In this document: positions 1-6,677 of the stretch, one piece after another
Layout: each line of letters starts with the position of its first letter
Numbering within the stretch: the stretch's first letter is position 1
Source: Desulfurococcales archaeon
GTDB taxonomy: Archaea; Thermoproteota; Thermoprotei_A; Sulfolobales; AG1
Length of the DNA stretch: 7,455 nt
Assembly: GCA_026990885.1 (NCBI GenBank)
Contig: JALXCO010000083.1
Coordinates: 1-7,455, forward strand
Direction: 5' to 3'
Position numbers and translations under genes: made by a program
Notes under the pieces: generated by a model
What the model saw: only the letters and a program-made list of their open reading frames with translations
Told to the model about the DNA's origin: nothing
Database searches by the model: none

Positions 1-32
1 GTCTAGATCATTGATTAGGTGTTTAGCGATCT
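1..32. other. Window edge downstream of tiaS, no feature seen
   Basis: The short stretch after the tiaS stop shows no clear hairpin, T-tract terminator or start of another gene. A minus-strand ATG here is followed at once by a stop after one codon. Confidence 0.5.
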
Positions 33-1376
33 CTACCTGATATACCTGCCTATATCTAGAGGTATAGATCTGCATCTCCAGACCTTCTCAAACCCAAACC
101 TCTCAACGGGCTTAGTTAAATGCTTCTGGTACCTGGCTGGAGGCTTGAAAACAACCCCCACCGGGAGATCTCTATAGATCCTCTCCTTAATCTTTGAGGC
201 TCCAGAATCCCTAAAACCACACCTCTTACACCTAAAGCCCTTACCAAAACCCAAGCTAGACATGGGACCCCCACAAACCCTGCATCTGGGATTCCTAAGC
301 CTATAGACCTCAGCAACCCTAAGGATCTTGAACATCTCCACATTAATAACTGGTCTTGTGGAGCCATCAATAATCCACGGCTTAACAGATCCACCAACAA
401 GAACGAGGTCACCAGGCAGAAGCCTTCTAGCAATATAGTTGCCGTAGCCCAACTCCTTAAATACCGCAACCCCAACAACAGGCCCAGACTCATCCCTCAT
501 ATCGAAGAAAACATCTCCACCCCTCAAAACAATGGGCCCGGACTCTAGGCGCCCAATAAATACTCCAGTTCTATATAGCTTAGCCTGGGAGACGCTCCCC
601 CAGTAAACCATGTGCTGATCTGTTGCCTGGTTACTTCTAAAAACCATATAGCCATCCAACCCCACGGGATCTAGGATCTCTATAGATCTAACAAGAACAT
701 CAGGGACCTCACCCCTAACACCCAACACAGTAGGCCTCCCAACCCTCGGGGTTATGAGAATCCTTCCTGTATCAGGATCTATATTGCCGAATGTGAGAGG
801 CCTAGTAGCCCTATCCATAGCCTCAACCCTAGAACGATCAACACTGAAGCCCCCACTCTCTGAATAGCCTATAAGCTCAAAGGTATAGTCCCCAGAAACG
901 AAGTGGTGGGCTATAGAGACTAGCGAGCCCACAACGCCCCTGCCACCCATCAAGACCCTATGGGTAGATCTATCTATATATCGTCTAGCTTGATCTATAG
1001 AGATATAGTCGGATAAACCCCGCCTATATATGGATACAGCTAAACCTCTATCGAGATCACCGTATAGAGCTATAGCCCCACCCTTGCTGGAATCAGCATG
1101 CCCAGAACCCACAATCTGGCTAGCGATCTCTACAGCCTCACGAAGATCCTCCTCATAACCCCTGAGATGAAGGGAAACAGCACCATTACCCCTGGTCTTA
1201 AGGGGTATAGCTGGATTCAGCCTGGTTAGCAGAGGATAATCTATAAACTTGAGCCTCGAACCCAGCCTAGACCTAATGATCTCCTTAACAATCATGTAGA
1301 GATAATATGTGGTACACCCCCAAAGACCACGATCCAGACTATCCAGACCAATATGAAGACTCAAAATACTACCCAT
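33..1376 (-). CDS. tiaS: tRNA(Ile2) 2-agmatinylcytidine synthetase TiaS
   Basis: TiaS uses ATP and agmatine to convert C34 of the CAU anticodon of tRNA-Ile2 to agmatidine, so that it reads AUA rather than AUG. About 447 residues, a normal length. Seen (numbering from the GTG at 1382): N-terminal kinase-like motif GLDSLD..CTT (12-25), the hallmark RLNPAIPLKTRGNGA (54-68), TFGNIDP (197-203), VLGVRGE (219-225), RSNQATDQH (249-257), an OB-fold-like stretch around 270-355, a four-Cys zinc ribbon (C367, C370, C385, C388), and a tail with PPARYQKHLTKP. The acidic motif is unusual: Asp-Ser-Leu-Asp instead of Asp-Asp-Thr-Asp. I prefer ATG at 1376, because AGGT (1384-1387) lies 7 bases upstream, over GTG at 1382, which that motif would crowd. 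The gene follows rnz by 19 bases and is last in the dtdA-rnz-tiaS block. Family assignment is firm. Confidence 0.93.
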   Translation of the reverse strand: MGSILSLHIGLDSLDRGLWGCTTYYLYMIVKEIIRSRLGSRLKFIDYPLLTRLNPAIPLKTRGNGAVSLHLRGYEEDLREAVEIASQIVGSGHADSSKGGAIALYGDLDRGLAVSIYRRGLSDYISIDQARRYIDRSTHRVLMGGRGVVGSLVSIAHHFVSGDYTFELIGYSESGGFSVDRSRVEAMDRATRPLTFGNIDPDTGRILITPRVGRPTVLGVRGEVPDVLVRSIEILDPVGLDGYMVFRSNQATDQHMVYWGSVSQAKLYRTGVFIGRLESGPIVLRGGDVFFDMRDESGPVVGVAVFKELGYGNYIARRLLPGDLVLVGGSVKPWIIDGSTRPVINVEMFKILRVAEVYRLRNPRCRVCGGPMSSLGFGKGFRCKRCGFRDSGASKIKERIYRDLPVGVVFKPPARYQKHLTKPVERFGFEKVWRCRSIPLDIGRYIR

Positions 1377-1395
1377 AAACACAACCTAATTAAAA

Positions 1396-2160
1396 TCATA
1401 GCATTATGTAGGTAACCATGAGATCATGAGCCACACGCACCCTATCAAAAACACGCCTAGCCTCAGCAAGAACCCCCGCAGGATCCCTATACCTAGGGCT
1501 GATATGAACCAGATAGAGCTCCCCAACACCTGCGTCTCTAGCAACGATAGCCGCACCCAGAGCCGTGGAGTGCTTATACTCCAGAGCCTCCCTAGACTCG
1601 CTCTCCACATAGGTTGATTCATGGATCAGTAAATCGACACCCCTACAGGAATCAATCACACTACTGCAAGGCTCCGTATCTCCAGTGTAGCATAGAGAAA
1701 AGCTCTTTCTCCCCCTAGAAACATCAACCCTATAACCCCAGCTCTCGCCGAGATGGCATGTTCTAAAGCCCTTTATAGAGAGCTTAAGATCCACGTAACC
1801 CTCCTCAGGAGATAGAATCCTGATCGGGAAACCCTGATCTCTTTCACCACCAACGCTGTATCTAGATACAAGATCCCAAACATCTTTCGGAGCTACAACC
1901 ATAAGCTCAGAGGATCTATCATGGGAACCCATGCTCTCAAGCAACGGAGGAAGCCCATAGATATGATCCCCATGCGAGTGGGTTATGGAAACAACCCTAA
2001 CCTTAAGGGGTGAGAGCCCAGCCTCATACATCCTGACCTGGGACCCCTCACCACAGTCGAATAGATAGATATCCGAATCCACAACCAGAGCTATGCTGGG
2101 AGCAAACCTCTTGGCTGTCGGAACACTCCCACCGCTACCAAGAAAATAGAGCTTAATCAT
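1396..2160 (-). CDS. rnz: Ribonuclease Z (tRNA 3'-processing endonuclease)
   Basis: Metallo-beta-lactamase-fold endonuclease expected to cut tRNA precursors after the discriminator base so that CCA can be added. Seen (numbering from GTG at 2169): opening beta strand and FLGSGGSVPT (9-18), FDCGEGSQVRM (37-47), the zinc motif HSHGDH (64-69), H139 in CHLGESWGYR, D164 in YTGDTEP, HESTY (183-187), KHSTA (199-203) and HISPRY (222-227). All dinuclear zinc ligands are present. At about 254 residues it is shorter than the usual 300 or so: only about 25 residues separate H139 from D164, so the PGP-containing exosite arm is missing. ATG at 2160 is chosen because family members begin at this methionine (MIKLYFLGSGG); the frame-open GTG at 2169 overlaps the dtdA stop by one base. 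The neighbours are tRNA genes, which supports RNase Z over other lactamase-fold hydrolases. Confidence 0.9.
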   Translation of the reverse strand: MIKLYFLGSGGSVPTAKRFAPSIALVVDSDIYLFDCGEGSQVRMYEAGLSPLKVRVVSITHSHGDHIYGLPPLLESMGSHDRSSELMVVAPKDVWDLVSRYSVGGERDQGFPIRILSPEEGYVDLKLSIKGFRTCHLGESWGYRVDVSRGRKSFSLCYTGDTEPCSSVIDSCRGVDLLIHESTYVESESREALEYKHSTALGAAIVARDAGVGELYLVHISPRYRDPAGVLAEARRVFDRVRVAHDLMVTYIML

Positions 2161-2168
2161 AGCCCACA

Positions 2169-3020
2169 CTATAGCTTAACGTATTCAACACCTAAATCAT
2201 CGAGAACCCTAACAATAGCCTTTATCTTGGCCGATTGAGCGGCCTTCTCCTCGATATACACACGATCTATATCCTCAACGCTGGACTCAACAGCCTTCCT
2301 GGCTATATCGGACACCTGCTCAGGATCGAGATTCTTAAGAGCGTACCTAGGTATTATATGCCCGAAGCAGACCCCTCTATCGAGAGTCATCCTAGTGAAC
2401 CTCTCAGGATAGTGAGAGCCGCCAAAACCCACGGCTAGCTCACTACATATCGAGCCCTCATCCATAAACCTACTTATGGCAGTAGCCCAAGCAAGATGCC
2501 CCTCCCTAATCCCCCACTCCCTCTCAGAGGAGCCCAACTCCACAAACACAACAGGAACCCTATTGCTTGTCGGCCCATGATGGGTAGCTTCATACGTAAC
2601 CTCAAACTCAACCGATCCCAGCGAGCCGTTGGAGCTTGATCTCCAGACATAATAAAGCAGAGAACCCGAGTAGGAGGGTCTGGTATATGCAAGCTCGAAG
2701 GGGTTACCCCCATACATGGCTTGGGGCCCCGGATTACCTGTGGAGTGGACAGTTAGGCTTGGAACACCCGATGAGGCCCTATGCCTCGACAGTATTATTA
2801 CCGCGTCGTGCCTCGACGGATCAAAAAACCTATCGAGAAACTCAAAATATATAACATCCTCATCGAACCCAGCAACCCTTACTGAGCCGTCTTCACAGAG
2901 ATTAACTAAAGGCCTATCGCCATCATCGGTATCAACACACCTGAGCCCGGCTACCTCGACAAAAGCCCTAAATATACCCCTACTAGCCACATCCCTAACG
3001 CTATACGCCAAACCAATCAA
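2169..3020 (-). CDS. dtdA: D-aminoacyl-tRNA deacylase, archaeal type (DtdA/DTD2)
   Basis: Hydrolyses D-amino acids from mischarged tRNA, the archaeal and plant (GEK1-like) counterpart of bacterial DTD. Seen (numbering from the GTG at 3041): AYSVRDVAS (12-20), SRHRASSGVPSLTVHSTGN (85-103), TYEATHHGPTS (149-159) with the paired catalytic/metal-type histidines, FVELGSS (166-172), GFGGSHYPERFT (205-216) and FGHIIPRYAL (226-235). I chose TTG at 3020 (283 residues): family proteins start just before the first beta strand (here LIGLAYS), and GGTGG at 3027-3031 gives a good ribosome site. The alternative GTG at 3041 adds seven residues and has no comparable site; an in-frame stop lies just upstream of it. 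First gene of the tRNA block; its stop touches the start region of rnz, so co-translation is likely. Confidence 0.92.
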   Translation of the reverse strand: MIGLAYSVRDVASRGIFRAFVEVAGLRCVDTDDGDRPLVNLCEDGSVRVAGFDEDVIYFEFLDRFFDPSRHDAVIILSRHRASSGVPSLTVHSTGNPGPQAMYGGNPFELAYTRPSYSGSLLYYVWRSSSNGSLGSVEFEVTYEATHHGPTSNRVPVVFVELGSSEREWGIREGHLAWATAISRFMDEGSICSELAVGFGGSHYPERFTRMTLDRGVCFGHIIPRYALKNLDPEQVSDIARKAVESSVEDIDRVYIEEKAAQSAKIKAIVRVLDDLGVEYVKL

Positions 3021-3026
3021 GGGGAA

Positions 3027-3031
3027 CCACC
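3027..3031 (-). promoter_or_regulatory. Ribosome binding site deciding the dtdA TTG start
   Basis: Minus-strand GGTGG matches the archaeal anti-Shine-Dalgarno sequence. Its GGTG core ends 7 bases before TTG at 3020. This is the same spacing seen before the preferred starts of the other minus-strand genes, so it favours TTG over the upstream GTG at 3041. Confidence 0.55.
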
Positions 3032-3041
3032 AGCCCGGCAC

Positions 3042-3117
3042 CGCCGCACGCTACATATAGCCTCAAAACCAATTTGATTTAACCAGAATAAATGAACAAT
3101 CTACAATCCTAATAAAC
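3042..3117 (-). promoter_or_regulatory. Intergenic spacer with possible promoter for dtdA-rnz-tiaS
   Basis: AT-rich spacer between the stop of the ABC ATPase gene and the start region of dtdA, all on the minus strand. Two weak TATA-like elements can be seen on the minus strand: TTAAAT at 3077-3082 and TATATG at 3054-3059. Either could drive the downstream block. T-rich runs just after the ATPase stop might help archaeal termination, but there is no long T tract or clear hairpin. Read-through from the transporter operon cannot be excluded. I see no RNA gene here. Confidence 0.3.
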
Positions 3118-4188
3118 CTACCCGAAAACCTCTACATCCACAAACCTCACCCTATCCCTATTCCTGTATATTAGATCCAGCGTAGCATCAGGCAAGCACT
3201 CATCGGGAACGTTGAATGCTATAGCCTCGCCAGCACTAAAGATCTGTTTTGAAACAGCATCAAGATCGATAGATCCGTCATAAACATAAACCTTAGCCCC
3301 CAACCTACTCAAAGCAATATTATCGAGATCACTATAGTAAACAGGCCCAACACTAACCGGCACACCCAACCTGTTTCTCCTAACATACGAGAACGCGGAA
3401 CCACACCCACCAAACAGATGGATCTCCGGGGACCCCTCAGGAAGCCTATGCTCGAAGCTATTCACTATAGGGATATATACGAGGTCCCCAGAACCATAGA
3501 GATCGCCAACACCCTCCCAGGATACAAGCCTGGAAACCGAGCCGTCCCTAACGCTGTATACCTGATCACAGTATCTGGAGGCCAGCTCGATATCGTGGGT
3601 GGTGACTATAACCAGTATCTCTTTAGAGATCTCCTTAAGCAGATCAAAAACCCTGATCCTGTTAATAGGATCCAGAAAACTCGTGGGCTCATCAAGAATA
3701 AGAACCCTAGGCTCCCTAGCCAGAGCCATAGCTATCAAAACCCTCTGCCTCTGCCCGTCACTAAGATCATTGAAATACCTGTCGGATAGCTCAGAGACGC
3801 CAGCAAGATCCATAGACCTCGAGATAGCCTTAAGATCACGGCTAGATAGGCTCAATCCCCTCCAGGGGGTCCTCCCCATAGACACAACATCAAAAACCTT
3901 CATCAGTGGAGCCCTAGGAGAGCCTGTAGGGAGAAACCCTACAATCCTAGATCTATCAACGTTGCTGAGAGAGTAGAGGTCCCTCCCATCAACAATAACA
4001 ACACCACCCAAAGGCTTAAGCACACCAGCCAAAGCCCTGGCCAGCGTGGTTTTTCCAGAGGCGTTCGGGCCTATGAAGCATATAAGCCCAGACCTAAGAT
4101 CTAGATTGGCGGAAACAACAGGATTATTATCGTATCCAGCAACAAGATCTCTAGCTATAACCCCGGTGGAGCTATCCAAACTCACCAA
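3118..4188 (-). CDS. ABC transporter ATPase, FecE/BtuD type, with C-terminal extra domain
   Basis: Cytoplasmic ATPase that powers the FecCD-type permease encoded just upstream. Seen: A-loop region around Y19, Walker A GPNASGKT (40-47), signature LSDGQ (142-146), Walker B VLILDEP (162-168) with catalytic E167, D-loop SFLD (170-173) and switch H198 in TTHD. At the Q-loop the expected GFLPQ reads GFLPT (T88, codon ACA), so the conserved Gln is absent. At 356 residues it is about 100 longer than a bare BtuD/FecE. Residues about 250-356 form an added domain with a glycine-rich turn HLFGGCGSA (257-265), reminiscent of extensions on some archaeal cobalamin/iron ABC ATPases. TTG at 4188 is preferred (GGTG 7 bases upstream) and overlaps the permease end by 7 bases; GTG at 4185 would give a four-base GTGA overlap and is nearly as good. 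Role firm, substrate inferred only as metal-chelate class. Confidence 0.92.
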   Translation of the reverse strand: MVSLDSSTGVIARDLVAGYDNNPVVSANLDLRSGLICFIGPNASGKTTLARALAGVLKPLGGVVIVDGRDLYSLSNVDRSRIVGFLPTGSPRAPLMKVFDVVSMGRTPWRGLSLSSRDLKAISRSMDLAGVSELSDRYFNDLSDGQRQRVLIAMALAREPRVLILDEPTSFLDPINRIRVFDLLKEISKEILVIVTTHDIELASRYCDQVYSVRDGSVSRLVSWEGVGDLYGSGDLVYIPIVNSFEHRLPEGSPEIHLFGGCGSAFSYVRRNRLGVPVSVGPVYYSDLDNIALSRLGAKVYVYDGSIDLDAVSKQIFSAGEAIAFNVPDECLPDATLDLIYRNRDRVRFVDVEVFG

Positions 4189-5228
4189 GAGTACTCACCC
4201 CTCATCCTAGATACCAGATACACCAGAAGGGGACCTCCAAAGATGCTGGTGATAGCCGTTATAGGGAGGTCCCCTCCCGGAAACAGTATACGAATCAGAA
4301 CTAGGCACACAAGCAGTATCAGCGACCCCAGCACCATCGAGAGTGGGAGCACATATATAGATCTGCTTGACCCGATCATCAACCTAGCGGCGTGTGGAGC
4401 CACAAAGCCGAGAAACCCTATAACCCCTATAAACGCTACAGTTACAGATGTAGCTATACCAGCTATCAGGCTCACCGCTATTCTCAAAACCCTAATATCT
4501 ATCCCTAGACTCCTGGCGTACTCTTCCCCAAGGATCATTGGGTCTAGAGACCTTATGCTATAGTACATAGATGGAGCGGCGAGAACGAGCAGAGAGAATG
4601 CTAGATAAACCGAGTACTCCCACGAAAGCCTCTCAAAACTCCCAAACATGGCTAGAGACAGCAGGCCAGCGACATCCGGCGGAAGCATGCTGAGGAATAT
4701 TATCGATACACCCGTAAACACAAACCCCAGAGATATACCTATAAGCAGTAGCTGAAGGCTACCCATCCTAGACGATATAGCTACAAGCCCACCAGTATAG
4801 ATGGCTGCGCCAACCGCAGAGAATATCGGCAGCAGGGTTGCCCCAAACCTAAATAGCTCGCCTATATATATAGATATGTATGTTCCTAAAACGATCGTGA
4901 GGAAGGAGGCTGAAGCGGTACCGAGAACATAGGGGTCCGCCATCGGGTTCCTGAATAGGGATTGATACAGGAACCCCGAGAGGGCTAGGAGGGCTCCAGC
5001 CGCTATAGAGCCTAAAACTATAGGTATCCTCCTAGCATAAACTATCGTTTCCTCTATAGGGGATAGCCCCTCACCAGTAAATATGTCAGCCAATATATCC
5101 AGCGGATCTATCCATACAGACCCAACAATCAACGATGCAATCGCCAAGATAAAGAGCATGGATACGGTTAGGGGAAGTGCCCTACTAAAGCTTGTGGTGT
5201 AGCCCCTCCCTCTATTCGAGCTTCTCAA
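4182..5228 (-). CDS. ABC transporter permease, FecCD/BtuC family
   Basis: Membrane subunit of a type II importer for metal chelates (vitamin B12, haem or siderophore class). 348 residues, normal for the family, with about ten hydrophobic helices starting at residues 20-38 after a basic, cytoplasmic N-terminus. Seen: RRIP (66-69), the family hallmark YQSLFRNPMADPYVLGT (88-104), the ATPase-contacting loop GEEYARSLGID (234-244), GFLGFVAPHAARLMIG (271-286), and PGGDLPITAITSIFGGP (317-333). The start is TTG at 5228, preceded by AGTG (5236-5239) with 7 bases between; the next Met (residue 24) lies inside the first helix and would cut it. The start overlaps the end of the substrate-binding protein gene by 17 bases, and the stop overlaps the ATPase gene, so the three genes form one operon. 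Substrate is not determined. Confidence 0.93.
   Translation of the reverse strand: MRSSNRGRGYTTSFSRALPLTVSMLFILAIASLIVGSVWIDPLDILADIFTGEGLSPIEETIVYARRIPIVLGSIAAGALLALSGFLYQSLFRNPMADPYVLGTASASFLTIVLGTYISIYIGELFRFGATLLPIFSAVGAAIYTGGLVAISSRMGSLQLLLIGISLGFVFTGVSIIFLSMLPPDVAGLLSLAMFGSFERLSWEYSVYLAFSLLVLAAPSMYYSIRSLDPMILGEEYARSLGIDIRVLRIAVSLIAGIATSVTVAFIGVIGFLGFVAPHAARLMIGSSRSIYVLPLSMVLGSLILLVCLVLIRILFPGGDLPITAITSIFGGPLLVYLVSRMRGEYSW
4194..4203 (-). promoter_or_regulatory. Ribosome binding site of the ABC ATPase gene, inside the permease gene
   Basis: Minus-strand GAGGGGTGAG lies in the last codons of the permease gene and is the strongest Shine-Dalgarno match in the window. Its GGTG core (4196-4199) is 7 bases from TTG at 4188 and 10 from GTG at 4185. 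It supports translational coupling and a non-ATG start. Confidence 0.6.
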
Positions 5229-6606
5229 AGAATCTCACTTCATGATCTTTAACCACAGCCAGGTCTGGGTAAAGTATCTTGGCGAGATCCATAACCAGGA
5301 TATCTGGATAGGAGGTCCCCAACTGGTAGTAGTCTGGAGCAAACACGTATACGGCACCATTTTCCACGGCTCTAAAGTACTTGAGGAAGTCCACAGACTC
5401 CACAAGCTCCCTTAGGGTTCCTGGGGCAAACTCCCTTGAGGATGAGTAGATCAGGACATCTATATCGGGACCCCTGGAGATCGCGAGCTCAACGGTGACC
5501 GCGCCATAGGGGATGTCCCTGAACGCATACACCCCTCCAGCAAGGGTTATGAGGTCCTCCACATAGCTACCTGGCTTGGCGGCGTATATCCTGCCGCCCC
5601 ACACCAGGAGCCACGCGACCATCGGCCTCTCATCCTCTAGGGGTAGTGCTGTCTTGATCTGGGATACAACATCGCTGATCCTTCTCTCCACATCGCTAAA
5701 TATCTTTTCCGCGCACTCCTCAAGGTTGAAGAATAGGGATATGAACTTGATCCACTCGAAGCGCCCAAGCAGACTGTTCTCGAGGTACTCGTTGTCTACA
5801 ACCACGGGGAGGTTAGCCTCCTTCAGGCTGGTGAATACGGGGGACCCCGGATAGGTGTATATCAGCACGAGATCAGGGTTCAAAGCTATTATAGACTCTA
5901 TATCCGGGTTGCTTGCCCCGCCAACATCCTTTATAACCCCCTTATCCAGGAGATCGCTAACCCTATCTATATACCACTTATAGGCTCCTCCCCACATTAT
6001 CCCGGCTATATTTCTCGATAATATATCAACCCCGCACTCTAGCTCGAGCCTATAGATCATCGATACCTGCGTAGCAGACATTAGGACGGCTCTCTCTACG
6101 GGGGTATATATTATGTAGTCGGGGTCGTATTTCTCCCTATAGGAGTCCACAACCTCCTGAGGCAGATCCAGATCTTTAGGCAGCAGAAGAATAACCTGGT
6201 TCTCAGCATCCCTAACCACCTTAGCTACACCATCGTAGGTAACGCTAAAAAGCCTCGCGTAATCAACACTTATCCTCGGAGATGTAGACGCCTCAATAAA
6301 GCCCCTTAACCCCCTAAGCTCCTCAGACACCTCAGCCTTAAACCTCTCCACATCACCCCTAACCGACTCAACACCCCTCTTCAGGCCCTCGATCTCTTCC
6401 GTGATCCCTTTAGATAGCCTCGATACCTCGGCTATATCGCTTGAAAGCCTATCGAGCTTTTCGGAGAGGGCTTCGAGGTCCCCCCTAATCCTCTTAAGCT
6501 CGCTACCCTGGGTTGATAGGGCTGTATATGAGTAGAGTATCGATGACACAGCTATAACGCCTACAACTATCAATGCCGCAACCAGCGTTTTTGTGTGGTT
6601 GACCAT
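5212..6606 (-). CDS. ABC substrate-binding protein (BtuF/FhuD class) with transmembrane anchor and coiled-coil stalk
   Basis: Captures the ligand outside the cell for the permease encoded next. 464 residues, far longer than a usual BtuF (about 270-350). Seen: hydrophobic anchor at about 8-28 with no lipobox Cys, so probably held by an uncleaved helix; a heptad-patterned coiled coil from L37 to I104 (for example L37, I40, L44, L47, L51, L54, I58, V61, then L75, V79, V82, V86, F89, V93, L97, L100, I104); a short beta region at 112-145 (ARLFSVTYDG...VILLLPK); and a two-lobed Peripla_BP_2-like domain from about 165, with VERAVLMSATQ (170-180), NPDLVLIY (243-250), a linking helix around 285-320, and a second lobe including ITLAGGVYAF (353-362). 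ATG at 6606 has GGGT 7 bases upstream. First gene of the operon, with a TATA box and palindrome in front of it. Confidence 0.9.
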   Translation of the reverse strand: MVNHTKTLVAALIVVGVIAVSSILYSYTALSTQGSELKRIRGDLEALSEKLDRLSSDIAEVSRLSKGITEEIEGLKRGVESVRGDVERFKAEVSEELRGLRGFIEASTSPRISVDYARLFSVTYDGVAKVVRDAENQVILLLPKDLDLPQEVVDSYREKYDPDYIIYTPVERAVLMSATQVSMIYRLELECGVDILSRNIAGIMWGGAYKWYIDRVSDLLDKGVIKDVGGASNPDIESIIALNPDLVLIYTYPGSPVFTSLKEANLPVVVDNEYLENSLLGRFEWIKFISLFFNLEECAEKIFSDVERRISDVVSQIKTALPLEDERPMVAWLLVWGGRIYAAKPGSYVEDLITLAGGVYAFRDIPYGAVTVELAISRGPDIDVLIYSSSREFAPGTLRELVESVDFLKYFRAVENGAVYVFAPDYYQLGTSYPDILVMDLAKILYPDLAVVKDHEVRFFEKLE

Positions 6607-6625
6607 ATGGATTACCCATCCATAT
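6605..6625. repeat. Perfect inverted repeat over the start region of the substrate-binding protein gene
   Basis: Arms 6605-6612 (ATATGGAT) and 6618-6625 (ATCCATAT) are exact reverse complements with a 5-base centre. The element covers two bases of the start codon of the minus-strand gene, and its centre holds that gene's GGGT ribosome site. The predicted transcription start (about 26 bases past the TATA box at 6642-6649) falls inside it. It could be a repressor site at the transcription start, or part of an mRNA hairpin. Confidence 0.6.
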
Positions 6626-6641
6626 ATTGAAATAAGAACCC

Positions 6642-6649
6642 TTATAAAA
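6642..6649 (-). promoter_or_regulatory. TATA box of the ABC importer operon
   Basis: Minus-strand TTTTATAA is a good archaeal TATA match. Transcription would start near 6619, leaving a leader of about a dozen bases with the GGGT ribosome site before ATG at 6606. The element abuts and slightly overlaps operator box 1 (6648-6662). Confidence 0.6.
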
Positions 6650-6662
6650 GCATTTTATGCTA
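6648..6662. promoter_or_regulatory. Putative operator box 1
   Basis: Near-palindrome AAGCATTTTATGCTA with form (A/T)AGCAT-TTT-ATGCTA. It matches the reverse complement of box 2 (6678-6692) at 13 of 15 positions. It sits directly upstream of, and touches, the TATA box of the minus-strand importer operon, in the position of a TFB-recognition element, so a bound protein should affect initiation there. The protein is unknown. Confidence 0.5.
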
Positions 6663-6664
6663 AG

Positions 6665-6674
6665 CTTAAATTAT
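6665..6674 (+). promoter_or_regulatory. Possible TATA element of the divergent TroA-like gene
   Basis: CTTAAATTAT on the plus strand is TATA-like. With usual archaeal spacing, transcription would begin around 6696, only a few bases before ATG at 6704, giving a nearly leaderless mRNA. It lies exactly between operator boxes 1 and 2. Weaker than the minus-strand box. Confidence 0.4.
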
Positions 6675-6677
6675 GTA

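Noticed and set aside
116..493. Open frame antisense to tiaS
   Set aside because: It is a shadow on the minus strand in another frame of a well-supported gene; low-complexity Leu/Arg-rich translation with no recognisable motif.
1383..1395. TTTTAATTA between rnz and tiaS as a separate tiaS promoter
   Set aside because: With archaeal spacing, transcription would begin inside the tiaS coding region, so it cannot serve the chosen start.
3018..3041. GTG at 3041 as start of dtdA
   Set aside because: Adds a Trp-rich heptapeptide not expected in the family and lacks a ribosome site, while TTG at 3020 has one; kept as an alternative only.
3685..3700. Minus-strand TGATGA that resembles a C box of a C/D guide RNA
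   Set aside because: It encodes the Walker B Asp-Glu (LDEP) of the ABC ATPase, and I saw no paired C', D' and D boxes at proper spacing.
3418..3976. Plus-strand open frames opposite the ABC ATPase gene
   Set aside because: They lie wholly over conserved ATPase motifs on the other strand and have no ribosome site or family resemblance.
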